Part shown: positions 1-14,800 of the stretch, piece after piece
Position numbering within the stretch: position 1 is the stretch's first letter
How the letters are laid out: each line of letters begins with the position of its first letter
Assembly: GCA_037903475.1 (NCBI GenBank)
Contig: JBAJFG010000102.1
Location: 1,080,001 to 1,144,000, forward strand
Origin: Ancylostoma caninum
Lineage: Eukaryota; Nematoda; Chromadorea; Rhabditida; Ancylostomatidae
Direction: 5' to 3'
DNA: 64,000 nucleotides
Program-made: the position numbers and the translations under genes
Notes under the pieces: generated by a model
Told to the model about the DNA's origin: nothing
The model's input: the letters and a program-made list of their open reading frames with translations, nothing else
Database searches by the model: none

Positions 1-2196
1 AGTAAGCTGTGAAGAACATTAAAACGAGCAGAATGGTAGGCGACAACACAGCCAAAGACTTCGAACCACTTGTAGGGCTCGAAGACGACGGTCACGTCGA
101 AACCTCTGGCAAAAAGATATCCACTAACAACCTAGTCAGGCTATAAAGTTCATGTCGGCAAACTGTCGAAATATATGTTTTGGTAGTGTGTATTCACCTT
201 TTCCAGGGTGCTTCCATAATATTTGCTCAGCAGGTTTTACTGAAAAATCTCTCCCTATGCGTTTTGTGGCTAGTTCTTGTTATTAGCCTTCAAATACTTT
301 TCTATCTTTCTGTAGTTTTTTTTTGTGAGTGGCACAGCTGTAGGGTAAAACACGTTCTTGGTATGGTATGAGCACTCGCTGTTCCTCGGGAATCTTACTG
401 TTCACTCACTGGATTTTTGTTTTTTTTTTCCTTCTATTATTTTTACATGATAATTAGGTAAGTAATTTTCTTTCGGACTTTATAGAGGAAATTATAGAGT
501 TATCTTTAGATCTTCAAGGATTAATGGATTAATCAGCTAAGTAAGGAAATCTCAGGATATTGACCAAGGGTGCTGTGCCTCCCATATCTCCTGGTTACTG
601 TTCTTTAATTAGATATTGAATGGTATAGCATAATTCTTCCACGCTTGATCCCCATGAACTAAGTGCATATTGATCGCTGGGAGCTTAGAATCCAATATGT
701 GTGTACATAAGGGCAACGTATGAATACGTACATATTATGACTAGTTGTCGGGCTTCAACAATACAGATCCGAGGCGTCATCGATTGTTGTCCTGAATGTT
801 TGGCTTTTTCGCTTGTGTGTTGCTCGCTCAAGCGCATAGTGCTACATGTCAATTTTCCGCTTATACCGGTCATTGGTCGTAATTGCACAAGTTTTTTGGA
901 CGAGTTTTTTGGAGGTGATGGTGCTAGTGCAAATAGTGCGTTACGTCAGGGAATATTCTTTGATCAGGTGTTTTCTTAACTTTTCCATTTATGGTTTGTT
1001 ACATATACTCTACAAATTAGGTGTCGTTTCGAACCTTACCTGCTATTTTTTCAACTTGTTTCGGAATGTTCCAGAATTTTAGAGATATTTTCTCGGTAGG
1101 AACAGAGCCTGGAGATACTTTTGAACAAAATGCTTTGAAATTAGAACCCAAGAATTTGTTTACATAAACTTTTTATGGGCTGTTCAGCCCTTCAGCAGGG
1201 CTCATTCTGGTTTAATGTGGTTCTATTCCTGTTTGCTGCCTCTATTTGTTCTACTCATATGTCCTTGGGGTGCTGGTAACCATAGTACATACAGTTTATT
1301 AGCTTAGACAGTGCGACTTTGTCTGCAGTTACGGTTGCGGCGCGGCATTGACCGGCTGATCAGCTGTTTCTGTTGAGTTTTTACACTTCATTTTTCTTGG
1401 TACACAATTGGCGTGATTTGTTCTAGTTTGATATTTACCCAGTGTCACTTTGTGAAAATTCCCACCAGATCCATCGTGCGACGTCTTCCTATCGATCGAA
1501 CCAGCTGATCAGCCGTAGGAGACCGTGCTGTGGCCGCGATTGCAGAACAAGTTGATGCACTCTCTGGGCTACCAGGGAATGGGAGCTACATGGTTCTTTG
1601 TTCATCCAAAGCGGGGAATGAGTTGCTCTTTACGGTGCAGTGATTTAGAGTTGAATTAGGGTAATTAAGATGACCTCATCTTTCTTGATAGTGAAGGGTT
1701 CTAACAATAGTCGTGACGTGAATGTTTACCACAGTGTTTTAGAGCTGGAGATGTCTAGTGCATCAAAAATGAGGAGCATCATCCTAAAAAGAGACTTCAG
1801 CTAGATAATATAGACATTGTTGATAAGTTCTTGATGGTGTGGTGGATAGCTCTGCTTGGATCTGGAAGTCCTGAAAACCTTAGGCCAATTCTGAGATCCA
1901 TTCACCCACTATGATGTTGGTCTGGGAGCGCCAGATTCTAGGCTATTTCAAGAAAAAGTCCTGGATACAAAGCGACAAAATGCGTGCCACACATTTCCAG
2001 AAAATTCAATAGGTTCTCTAGAAGCTCCTGACTCGCATTCTATCGCTGACTGTAAGAACGTTTGGCTCTTTACGGGGCATTTTTTGCCTTCCCGATTTTG
2101 ACACCTTCTGGCAATGCACAATATCCTGATTCAATCCTGAATATTCACTTTTTCTCAACCGTGAATTTGAAGGAACCGTGAATTGAAATTTCTTTT
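1..2196. other. Left flank with no supported gene
   Basis: This stretch is AT-rich and I found no exon bounded by good splice sites that continues the downstream PTR reading frame. The missing TM1, first ectodomain and TM2 exons of that gene must lie here in unrecognised small exons or, more likely, left of the window. Several short open frames exist (for example near 700-1080), but none looks protein-like or has splice borders. Confidence 0.5.
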
Positions 2197-2210
2197 TTAT
2201 TATTTGAGGA

Positions 2211-2492
2211 GGGCGCGTGCGGCGCAGTGGTAAGAGGCTCGCTGCGCACGCACACGATCGATGGTTCGATCCCGCTCGAGGCCAACCAAGCCTTCCATCC
2301 CTCCGTGGTCGGTAAATTGGTACCAGAGGGTTCTGGGAGGATGAAGCACTGACTTGCTACATCGGGTGTCCCCCGCAAGTCATTGTACAGGGCACATACG
2401 CATTCAACGCCTCTACGATGCTCAGATGAAGTCGAATGCGTGGCGCATCCCTCGTGACGGGATTGATTAACGCCGACCACTTTTCTTTATCC
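2211..2492 (+). mobile_element. tRNA-derived SINE, copy 1
   Basis: The 5' head (about 2212-2283) is tRNA-like, with an A box GCGGCGCAGTGG and a perfect B box GGTTCGATCCC, as expected for a Pol III-transcribed SINE. The body ends in a CTTTATCC-type tail. The element is flanked by a perfect 14 bp target-site duplication TTATTATTTGAGGA at 2197-2210 and 2493-2506, which shows LINE-type target-primed integration. A second copy with the same structure lies at 45363-45647. Short open frames on both strands inside it are not genes. Confidence 0.9.
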
Positions 2493-2841
2493 TTATTATT
2501 TGAGGAACGATTTTTTTTGGCTCGAGAAGTAATTTTCCTAAATTTTGTGGTCATTTCCTGGCTTTTTATTACTGAATCCCTCATCTCCACTCGAGTCTCT
2601 GAGATGTTATACATATTATTTCCACTGTTACATAGTTTCAATATTCATATAATATTAATATTATTAATATTATTTCAATATATACATATATATGGCAATT
2701 TTTACGATTTTCTTTCAATGACAGGCCATATTTCTTCAGTTTAAATTGGAGTTATAATTCTGTGACACTTTTACGAGGGTGATTTTATGCCCTTCAATCT
2801 AAACTTGGTATTTACACTCCAATCAATAATCGATTTTTCAG

Positions 2842-5800
2842 TCGAAACCACTAGTCGGCATACAAATCGCCTTCACATTGATGATCTCATGCGCTGGTGG
2901 CCTATTCGTACAAGTTGCTGGCTCTGGAAACTTCAATCCGCTCATCTGGCCGGTGTTTTTCGTTGTTGCAGGTGGGTATAGTACACAAAGACACTATCTG
3001 TAGCTCATGTCATTGGTTGTTGGACATATGGGCGTGGCCTACCCATTGTATCCTTCTGCAAGAAATTTTTTCTATTATGTTGCATAAAAACGACTTTAGC
3101 TCTGGACTAGTTGTTTTCCCCTGAAACTCGGGTGAAATACCATTCATATTTCCCAGGCTTAGCCACATATGCCCTTTTTTGTATGTGACACAGTTCTCAA
3201 TGGATATTGCCAAATGTGGATATTTATCCTAGCCATTGTTACCCACTCGGGCATTCATACCAAGATAGAAGAGGGGGACATGTGTGTACTTTGGTAAGGG
3301 CACATGGTCTGAATCCCGTCTACGTAGCATAGCAAGACTTATTAGTTCTGTGTTGAATAGACAGGTACATAGCCAGTTATTATTTCCACGACTACCATCC
3401 ACGTGACACTTTCTGTCGACGAAACGCCATGAAATGCATGTTTCTGGGGCGATGGACACTCAGAATTTATGTATTTTTAGTTGTGTTGTTTGCTGGATGG
3501 AATTCATTTCAAATTATTCGTTTGTTATCCACAAACACTTATTTTTCCTAGATGTTTTCGTTATTTTCGTTCCCATGCTTTCCCTTCGTTCCTGTTTCTC
3601 TTGCCTCTCGTTTTGCTTACCTGTCTCTGTCTATCTGCTTGTCTCTTTCTTGTTCTCTGCTTTCATTTTTTTCCTGAAGATCCAATCTCCTGAAGATCTT
3701 GGATCGTGGAAGAAATTTCCCTGTGAAACAGATGAAATGCTATCCTCAGAATTTCCTGCTAAGGTATTCAGAAATGCCCTAATTACGTCGGAAAGCTATA
3801 TATCAGGTTGAGGTATTATAAATGTCCGTTTGACCTTCAAATAAAATTCAGTGCAACGACAGCATTCGAAAAGCTGCATTGAAGAGGTACAGTCGCGGCC
3901 AAAAAGATATGATCAGTGCCATGTTGAAGATGGAACTTTTTATTATAACTTGGGATTGAGCTACTCCACCAAAATTTTAGGATGTGATGAGGATCGATAT
4001 ACTCTCTCTTTTCGCTGCATAACATTGATACGAACTGCTTCTAAACAAAACTATCGCATTCCAAGTCCAAATTCACCACTTTAATAAATGTGATGGTTCC
4101 TCGCTTGTATCGCCTCGTTTCGATTCGACAAGGAGTTATTCTGGACTTCATTTTGAGTGAGCAATTTGCTATAATAGGCGTCTTCTGTAGTTCTTCTACT
4201 TAAAGTGGGATTCTGTAGTTCTACATAAAAAAGTGGGATTGCCAAAAAGCCCAAAAAAGTGAGAGAAAAGGAGTTTCTAATAATCTCGAATAATAGGCGA
4301 CCGTTCCGATGGAGAATATTTCTACCATATCTACTACTGACACCTATTCTGAATTTGAAGGAGGAACTGTAATGCTGTCGATATTCCTTAGATACAATAA
4401 AAAAGAATTTTTGGTAAATTCAACCACGCAAAGGAAACTGCAGGAGTGACATCTGGTGGGAAAGTTGGCCATTACGTGCCTAATCTGTATCAACTCTTCA
4501 TTTTTCTCAGGAGCTGGTAGTAAAGATATTGGACGAAATCAAAACAAGCCGAGGAAATTGATGTTCAGGCTTAGTAAAACTAACAGAATTGAGTTTCCGT
4601 CCGGATAAGCTGTTGTTAGGATGCATCCTCATAGCTGCAGAACATAGCCAAATTTCATCTGGATAGCTCAATCCTGAGGTGAGATATAGCAAAAAATCAT
4701 CTTCTCGAAATGGCGCTGATCATATCTTTTTGGCCGCGACTGTATATCCCAAATTGTTAGTTGATTTTTCTTCTTCTTTCATGTAATGAACGAGTGCGCT
4801 CTGTGAAAAAATCGCAACGCTTTGAGACGCAATCTCGATGCAACTAAATTTTGGCTCCACCGCAGCTTCTAAAGTTTCTCACCACCAGTGAACGCTGCAT
4901 TGGCAGGTACAGGTGTCAGTCTGATAGCGCCAGTGCTGGATTAAGAGACTGGTGAGGGAGGGTTTCCCATCCACATTTTTTGGTTCTCTACTAGACCATT
5001 TTCGCGATGTGTCGTTTCGACCATGTAGTGGATAAGTTCTGTAGCCACCGTCTTGATAAGATGACTATGGAAATCTTGGTCCATGCGCTCCTAATATTGT
5101 GGAGAGAGATCAGCCATGAACTTCTGACCAGGATTCGTCATCCCTAAATGGAGCGTTAATTTGAAGGCAGCACCCACGATAATCTTCATATCTGAACTCT
5201 TGATAATTACCGAACTTAAGACGTAGTCCCGGCAATTCTGCGACGGAAATACAGCAGGAGACTCTATCTTACACAAGATATTACAAGTACAACACCATTT
5301 CAACATTTCAATCTAGCCTGTTGGTACGAGTTTTGCTCTTGCTTTGCAAAAATAGCCTTAGAGCGACACTTGATACTAATCACTGTTTTCGCAAGCAATT
5401 ACTCAATTTTTCTATGGAACAGTTTGTTCGGCGCACTTTTCTCCATTGTTCTTATACTATTGTGGTCTTAATCGTCTGTTTCCTTTTTATTTTTATTTCA
5501 GAAGATTTGTCAACCCCCATAGCACTCACATCTTCTCATTTGTAGTGTATTTTACATTACTTCTTCCTGTCTTTTACCTTAAGTTTTCGCTTTTTACAAT
5601 AAACACGCCAGTATGACCTTCGCTCTCGTTTCTTCCTACTTCCGCTCTTTTTTACTCGAGAAGGCTGCAAATCCAGGAAATTACCCAAATACATCAAGAA
5701 AATACGTGACGACACGGGCATCGTTGTCGACTTTTTTGTCAGACCTGATCAGCGCAACTCGACCATCCTCATCAAGCGTAGAAACCAGAAACATTCAAAA

Positions 5801-8800
5801 ATCATTTTCACATGATTTCTGACAAAATTCGATTGAAGGAAGTTCTGAAGGAATTCACCGTGCTCATCACAGTCACAAACTCCAGGTTACGCTAAAACCT
5901 CGATAACGAAAATTTTCGTGGGTGCTGCCTTTAATATTTTACTGCAGACACAATGTCACCTTCCATTCGTGACTATAGGGTTTAGGTGTCAGGATAGGAT
6001 GCTGTCCGTCGAGGCTGTGGCTTTTTGTCCGCATGTTCAAGACATACTCTTCTATTATCTGACACTATAACGGTTTTGAAGAAGCGGCGACTGCTTACAC
6101 GGCAGAGAATGATTTGGCCGATGGCGGCTCGTGCACTTATTACGTCCGCCTTGAGTGGGTGCACTACCAACTGAAAATAACTTTTTAAAAGTAAAAAATC
6201 GGAGAATTCCAAACAAATTACATATTTTCTGGAGCGCTACGAAATGCACTTTTACGTGAATACACACATCCTGCCAAAAATAGTGACACTGGAGGAAATA
6301 AAGGAGAAAAGAAAACGAGTGCCGCGAACATTTATATTTCCTCAACCTAAGAATTTGTTTGCTTTCTCTTGATGCTACTGCAAATGGTACAATAGCACCA
6401 AAAATCTTGGCGTCAGCTATCGTCGATAGAATTTCCTGGAGTGTCGCGTGTGTGAATCACGCTATAATTGCAACATTATTCAGACGAAAATGCCGTTTAG
6501 GCGTCAACGACCCGTGTTTTTTGCCAAACGAACAAAAGAGTTTTTCTAAGCGTCGGCTATGCTCTGAACGCTATGTGCATGAATATTTCATGAGAGCATA
6601 GTGAACCAGGACGCGTGTCCATGTGCTATGGGGTTTACTGCTCAGTTAACCTAAACGTCCATGCCCTTTCTCGATTTTTTTTGACTCTTGGATCCTGCAA
6701 AGTCTTATATGAGCTAATTTTGCTTCCTCAATGTCACTGCCACCATAAAAGTGTGATTTTCCAGGAATTGGTCTGCTCTGGCTGTTCTGTTTCCATCAAT
6801 CGTGGAGCCGTTACTCTTCCGCCGCTGTACACCCCACTGAGAAGCTTGCGTTCATACTTGCGCACGATTTTCCCGGTGTCACCGTTGCTGCTGTGGTTAT
6901 TGTGGCGACTACTAGTAAGTTACTGGATTTTCATATTCCGGATTTTTCTGACTTTGTGGAAATTTTCATCTCACTGTGGAGCCTTTGCGATTGAAAATTC
7001 ATGGTTTTCTTGCAGAATGCATGGATTTGAAGAGACTAATGAGTCATCCTTCTCCTTCTCCTCCTTTCTTGAGTTTTTTTTCGGAATTCCCTCTGGTTTT
7101 TTCCAAGAAATTTTTCCCTGCTATGGAGCTTTTTGTACTTGGAAAATCCCAAGACTATGACAGAATTAATTAAATTCGTTGAGAAAAAGAAATTCGAGAG
7201 ACATTATGCACAAGAATAGCAAAGGAGCAGAGTGGCAAGCAACGTGATTGGTCGGCTGCAGCTCTTCTGTGATTGGTGGATCAGAAAACCCTCCTAGAAG
7301 CTGCGATTGAGTAATCAAACTCTGATTATTGCGCAGGGGAATCATTATTATCACTACTTTTTCAACATGAATGTCAATCTAATGACTATCGCAAGTGGTT
7401 TTTTTTGAGTGAGCGGGAATTTAGAAAAAGATAGGGGAGAGGGACGGGGGATGCAGTTTTGGCTAAGAAGTGGGCGTGGCCAACCAAATGTTCGATTAAC
7501 GATTAACTAAAGTTGTTTACGCTACTATGCAGTCATATGTAAGTTAGCTCAATGTTCTCTTATCATAAAGTACGGCAAGGACAACTCGTCCTAACGCATA
7601 GAGGCTCCGCTCCTCTCGTGGTTGCTCCGCCCACTCAGTTTGCAGCTTTATTTCCTGGGAGAAAACGAGTATTTTCGGTTTTTGAAGGTGTTCTGGTAAC
7701 TATGTTAATGGAAAAAAGTCAATATGTGAGTGCAAGTAATTCAAAAACAATATTTCGAGCGCCTCATCCTTCCTTGACCCCTCCTTCAGCATTGCAACAA
7801 TTTTTTTCTTGTAGGTGATTTTTTTTTGAGAAATAAAGATTACTGTTCCCTCGCGTCTTTGCCCATTTCTCTGCGTCTCCGCCTAATTCATGTTGCCTGA
7901 ATTCTTTCACGCAGCAATGACGATGTCTTTTGTCTGTGACCTATTAATTCTTGAAGATTCTTTGTCTTTTTAGTTTTTCTTAGGTGACTAGTGCTTTGAA
8001 AAATAGGCGCGTCACATTTCATCCCATCAATTTCTTTTTAGTGAAATATTCCTGCTTTTTTCTTTGAAAATGTTTTTTTTTCGTTGGAAATAAACCGGTT
8101 TACGGTTTATGTCGCGGGTTTCAATTAGGTCGTTGCCTGCTTATTGCTGAGACTTCTCCTTGACGTCTTAAAGGATTTCTCCTCAACTTTTCTCCTTCCG
8201 CGACACTGCGAAAAGTGCGCAGCCATTGCGCTCTGCGGCACGGTTTCCCGCATCAACGTGCCTGACTTGTCCAGGAGACTTATTAGAACCTGTTTATTGT
8301 CCAAAAGGCATGTGAGAACCTGTATAGACAAAAGTTTTTGTGAGGGTTCGGTCAGCAGAAGAAGCTCCTGCAACTGCGGCAGGGTTGTTGCAGTGTCACC
8401 ATTATTGAAACAGATAATTTTAATAGTAGAATCCTGAAATAAGGCTTCATTGTCTGACGTAATGTTGCACGGTTTCTTTTCTCTGGAAGCCATCCAATCA
8501 TTGACATTTAACATACGTCACAGACTATTTATGCGTGAGAAACCATACTTGGCTAAAACACTCATCGCTTCAGGGCTTTAATCTCAGTTGAAATTCCTAT
8601 TCCTAACAATTTCCTCTTGTTTTCCCAAGGAAAATCGAAGATTTTTTCCAGTTTTCTCTATTAACATGTTTTTATTCGTAAAATGGTTTTTTGGTCCCAT
8701 TACAGTCATAATGATTTTGATAGCTATTGATTAGTTCTACATGAGGATTTTCCAGGTTCTAGATTTTTCAGCCACTTGATTTTTCACTTTGATTATCTTC

Positions 8801-11800
8801 CAGAATTAATAATTCTTGGGAAAATGCACGACTTTTAGTGTTGGGAGCAGCATTAGCTCCACAACGTCACATGGAATCGACATTTGTGACGATGTCGGCT
8901 GCCGTCGCTGTTCTGTTCTTTTTCCTAATCATGTAAGTTTTTCTATTTTTCTTTTTTTTTCTCTCCATTCATCACTTATTCCTTTAGATTGAAAGGATTT
9001 CATGAACAATTCAACTCAAATCTAACTTTTTATAAACAAATTTTGCAGAATTTTGCAGTTTCTTCTTGTGATTTGCCAAAACCCACAGGCATTTTCTTCT
9101 TGTAGTTCAGCCACGCCTTCCTTTGCAGCGTGGTCACTCCCATTTTTCAGTATCCTGAGAAAAACTGCAACTTCCTGAAATAAGTGTGTCTTTCTGTATC
9201 TTCTAAAATTCTTTTTATCATTGTCACTTCCATCTCCCAGAGATTTTTCCCAAGAAGAACCTTATTCTCAATTTTTCTGGGAAGAAAAACTTTTTTTCTG
9301 GAAAGAACTCTCATGATAATCTCATGGGTATGGTTATACGTAAGTATTATGCCTAAAATGATTATCAGAATCATTTGATACAGGATCAACTCAATTCCAG
9401 GACACGGACGTATTTGTAGTCAGGCCACGCCCACGACTTTTGGACCCTTCAACAATTTGCATCACTTATGAAGTTTTGTTTATAGGTTCGTTGCCGTGTT
9501 CATCTACATTGGTGGTCGACGTGAGGCGAAGGGAGTGAAGTGGTATCAGTTGTTCACCACGGGTGACACACATTTCACGGGTAATTATTGATTGATTTGT
9601 TGATTAATCCCGTCCCCTATTTTTTATAACATTATTTATCAAAATTTATAGTGTCTGAGGATTAATTCATGCTAATATTCGCCCTAATTAACCTTGCTCT
9701 ATTATAAAAACTGCATAGAAATGAGTGAAAGGGGCCTTCTCCTGGATCGCACCTGATTGGCTGTTCCTCAAGGGCACGCCTCTTCAAAATGTTTTCTCAT
9801 ATTTAACGTGGAATTGCTCCAATTTTCAAAATTTCTACTTTAGCGCCGAATCTGAGCGACTTCGACTCTGCGTCTCTGTTCTCTCTTCATGACCGCCTTC
9901 TCGACACGCGACCAAGCGTGGCACGTGCGCTCGGCGATCGATTGATCGCGCGTAACGCGCGATATCCGATCGTCATTTTCTGCACGATCGTGTTGATCTT
10001 CGCTATTTGGGGATGTGCCAATATTAAGTAAGCTATTTTTTTTTCAACAAAATTTAGTTATTTTTCGTGTTTTCATATGGCATGGTGGAGCATGGGGGCG
10101 GAGCCATCATGCCGTCTTGAACGAAGTCGATTTTTCCAGAGTTGACATGAAAGAAGAGCACTTCCTGCCCATTGATGCTCCGTCACGGTGTTTCCTCGAG
10201 GAGTATCGGGAGATGTTCGGAAAGACCACGCAGTTTCTGGAGGTTGTGAATTTTTTTCCCCACATTTTATACTTCTCTATTATTCCAAAAAAGCGGAAGT
10301 CAAAGATTTCTGAAATATTTGATCAAAACTGTGGTTGCAATGGTATATGTATATGTAGAGTTGTGAGCGTTTTACTACGCAGTGGTTGAGATAAATATCG
10401 ATTGGTACCTTCTGCGTCCTTGCCAGTTAGGGTTTGCGGTAGTGCTGCTAGGTGAGAGAGAAGGCTTGACTACTACTATAGGAAAGTAGTAAAACTAGGC
10501 GGATAGGAGAGAAGGGGAGTTGAATAAAGGGAGGAAGCGCTAGAGAACACAGACGACGAAAGGACACGCCCATTGCAGTGTTTTGTTCATTTGGCTCTGA
10601 ACTTTAAAAAATGAAGAAGTTGGGAAAAATAACTGCTTGTTCAAGAGTAGATGGTTAAACAAGAACAAAAACGCAGGCAAAAAAAAAACAAGGACCACAA
10701 CTACTAACTACTTAGCATCAAGTACAACGTAGCACCATAGACGCAGACAACACTCTGCTTCTCTAACCTCTCGTTACTGTCTGCATATTTTATTTTTCAG
10801 GTAATTATCGACGACCCCGTGGAGTATGAAGATCCTATGGTGCGAGACTCGATTGTTGAAATGCTGGATGGTGCAGTTGTACGTTTCCTGTTTATTCAAA
10901 ATTTTTGGATTTTCAAATATTCAAAAAGAATCATGGAATTATCCAGTTCTGCTCTGCTTTAAAAAAAATCCCTATTATTTTTATGGAAGAGATTCGTAGG
11001 AAAACTCATTCATTTTTGAAAAGAAGAAATCCAAGAAAAATGGGCAGGATGTTCAGGAAACATATCCCACATCATGTAGATCTGAGGTTTCATCAGATAT
11101 TCATCTATCATTCTATAATTCTGGATTTTTCATGTTTTACCAAATATGTGTTATTAATTTTTCACAGCCGATCCTATGATAGTGATGAATAACTTGTTCG
11201 TTATTTCAATTTTTTAGAGCTCTGGATACGCGTCGCGTGCAATCAGCTGGTTGGTAGAATTTGCCAAATTCGAGAAGAACACAATCTATGACATTAATGC
11301 TGTAAGTTCCGACGTACTAGTCAGCTGAGCTGAGTTGACATGCCCTAGAAACTGGTTTTCTTCACTTTACTGCGAGTTAAACTTGTAAAATATTTGTTAT
11401 CCGCGCTTGAAGTTAACTTATTTGCTAATCTTCTGTAATTGCACACCTTCCTTGGCTGTTACTTACCATATATTTTACAAAAAAGCCATGAAAAACAGCG
11501 TTTATACTTCTCAATCTGAAATTGCGCACTGTTTCAGGACACCTTCGTCCCAGTGGTGAACCTTGTCTTCCTGCAAACCGACCCCTACAAGAGATTCGCC
11601 TCGGACATCTCGTTTGATCGCCACCAGACGCAGATTGTTCGCTCCAGGATGTATCTCGAGCTCACGCAGAAGGGCGTCGATGAGAGGTAATGAGATTTTT
11701 TCAACGAAAAAATTGCGCAACCATGCCACAATTGTCGGTGGGCGGGGCGATGTACGTATTGGCGCGCAGTTTTTTTTTGCCACTTCGACTTTTGGCAAGC

Positions 11801-14800
11801 AGAAAAGTTCCTTGCTTTGAGGCGTCAATTTTTTTATCTTGAGGCTCGGAAGACATAGGCGTTGGAGGGCTTGCGGGAAAATTTCCACGTGTAAAGATAA
11901 ACACATGGAAATTTCGCGAAATTTTGCATTTTTGAAGGCTAAACCATCGATCAATTATTGATCCAACTTTTCAGAGCATCCCTAACACAATCGCTTCTGT
12001 CGAAGTCTCGCGAAATCCACCTTCCGATGTCTGTTCGGGCGCCTTTCACAATGTCTCTGAGGCACGACATTTCGGTAAGCCCATGATTCTTCCCCTATAC
12101 TTGAGTTCGTACGTATTTAGGGTAATTCTTGAAACTCACACTGCTTTGCATGCAAATTACACAATTTTTTCTATTTTTTTCCGGCTTACAATTTTTTAAT
12201 GCTAATGGATCACTCAGGGTCTATATTTCTTCTATTTAAACATTTAATTATTCATTATTCACGTATTTTTGAGCTTATATCTCTTTAAGCAGCATTTAAG
12301 TGAGCTCCAGGCTAACTTATAACATTTTCTGGTATAAGTATTCAGGATTTCTAAGATCATACGTCTAGAAAACTAATTATTTTCCAGGTGCTCTCATCCG
12401 GAATCTTCGTATTCGGCGTGTCTCTGGTCTGCCTGCTGTTCTTCTCACTGTTCCTTCTCGGTCAACCAGCTCTCACATTTGTTCTCGTCTTCACCTCTGT
12501 TGCCGGTAAGTGCAAAATTTTCGGATTTTTCCTACCTTCAGTCGATTTTTTGGTTATCTAAGCTCCTGTATTGGAAATATCTGTATTTTTATCAATAACG
12601 ACCTGCAAAGCAGGGTAAATTTAGGACTTAATTCTCTAGAACCAAGCATTGCCAGTTTTTTTAGCCTGGCGCTCCTTTGTTTGGGGCATCCAATTTTTTT
12701 TCGATTATCTTTTTACCACATATTTTTACTACCGATTCACTGTTTTCATCACATTGTAGTTTTCTATTTCCGTAAGCTTTCAGATTCTAGGATAAAATTG
12801 TAGTTGCTTAACTTGTGTATTTATCACTTGTAAATTAGTTTTGTGGTTTTAATCGATGAAATAATCCATAATTGTACAATTAACCAAAATTCAACTTCAG
12901 TTCTGACCGAAACCATTGGTTATGCGACGCATTGGGGCGTACCGATGAATGTGATCACAGTGACAATGGCGTTGTCAGGTAGGTAGCAAACATTGATTCT
13001 CCATTTTCCCATAAGCATTTAAGTTTTTTTTTGCTTTCCTCCGAAGAAGAGCATTGTGCAGCTTTCCGTTGGGTATAGTCAGTTCCATCGACTCATTCGA
13101 GTGCAAAGAACTTTATTTTTTCAAAATTTTTATTTATCAGCCTATGAATAAATTAGGCAAAATTGGAGCATTGCTACATTTTTATATACATATTTGTGCA
13201 ATTACCTACTAGTTAAGAACTTTAACGAGATAATCGGAGCGATTTGTGGCACAGCCTTGAGCTATTGCTTCATTTTTGCGTAATGAGGTATTTTAGAAGA
13301 GTTTATCACCATAGTTCGAGTGCAGCAATAATTCACCACCGTGCGACGGCGTAAAATATGAATCATCAGCTTTATTTTTGAGTCCTTGTGTTTGTAAACT
13401 ACGTTTGAGTTTTTCTTTTTGCTTTTATTAAAAATTTCCCGTTTCGTTGTGAGTAAATAAGCTCGCTTGGGAGGGTTGGTCGGTTTTATTGTGTGATCTC
13501 ATAAGGTGGTGTGGATATGTGAGAAGCGCAGCTTATAGGGAAGTGCTGAGCCAAAGGAGCAGCTTCACCGCGCTTTGCGGATGACAGTGATTTTCTGCGA
13601 AACTGCATAACTCAAAACTTAGAGTATCTTAACTCTTATCAAGCTAAGAATGGGCTGGGCATCCACATGAGCTACTGCATGATTCACAGTTACATAGGTC
13701 TTTTAGTCTTGAACCTGTTACTATCCGTGCTAACAAAAAACCTAAAGCCCTTTTGTGGCGCTTGCACAAAGAAATGTTGAAGGTTTATCGTCCAGATATT
13801 TTCCTCAACTCATCCCTTTATCCTATACTTATCCATTCGACATGTGAGTGGAGCTTCCCTTTCAACTTAATCCACTGGCTCGTCCACTGTTCGTGCTAGG
13901 GTATCAAAAGAACCTCAACAATGGTACCTCCCTGCTCCTTTTCAGAACCTGAAATACACTATATTTCTAGAAAATTTTATAGTGTAAGATCCCCGTGACG
14001 TGACTGTGCATATACATCATTTGACATGTCCTTACTATGACTAGTTTACCCATCAATTCAAAGGAGGAGGGGCGAAGCGATGCGAACAACAGCAGCGCGA
14101 CTCTTGATGCCTCGCTTCACGATGTGGAGGCGGGTGGTTCTGCGCATAATACATATAGAGGCACCCTGTAGTATCGGTAGATTTGTCACAATATTGCTCT
14201 CAAAATACCTCATCAAAAAAGTTTAACGTTATAAGTGGTTGGGACGAATCTCCTTCAACATTAACCTCTATTCTTTACTTTAATTTACATGTGTGACTTC
14301 AAAAATCATACGTTAGTGCCAAGAAGAGTTGCATATCTTGGCGAAGGGACTCTTTCGCAACAGGTCAGGCGAGGGGGGAACAAAGTACCGACACATAAAT
14401 ACGTTTGGCGTAAACAAAGGGGCTTGCGCTTTATTAAGTAGGGGAACGAAAATTTCCTGTTTCGTTATGAGTGAATAAGCTCGCTTGGGGGGGGGGGGGG
14501 GAGCAAGGTCGATTTTGTGTGTGCCCAATTAAAGGCAGTGTCCAGGCGAAAATTTCGATACTTCAATTCTTCCATCCTGTTACTCTACTCGACGAGCTGA
14601 TTGCAACTGTATAGGTTTTACCCGTAGAAGCCTTGAAATATTTGATTTTTAGAAGATTGAAAGTTACGATGTGGACGAGTTGTCCGGTGCAAAATGAAAA
14701 GAAGGCAATAAGGCTTCTCGAACTCTCGAACTTTTGGACAAACCAGCTAATTATTGCTACAGAAGATTCTAAGGAACATTTTCTTGATAGCTTTTTGCTT

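Noticed and set aside
2145..2641. ORFs of 94-111 codons on the minus strand
   Set aside because: They lie within and beside the SINE; a near-identical frame recurs in the second SINE copy at 45341-45631.
8125..8514. 129-codon minus-strand ORF in a PTR intron
   Set aside because: Opposite strand is also open (97 codons), there are no splice or promoter signals, and no recognisable motif.
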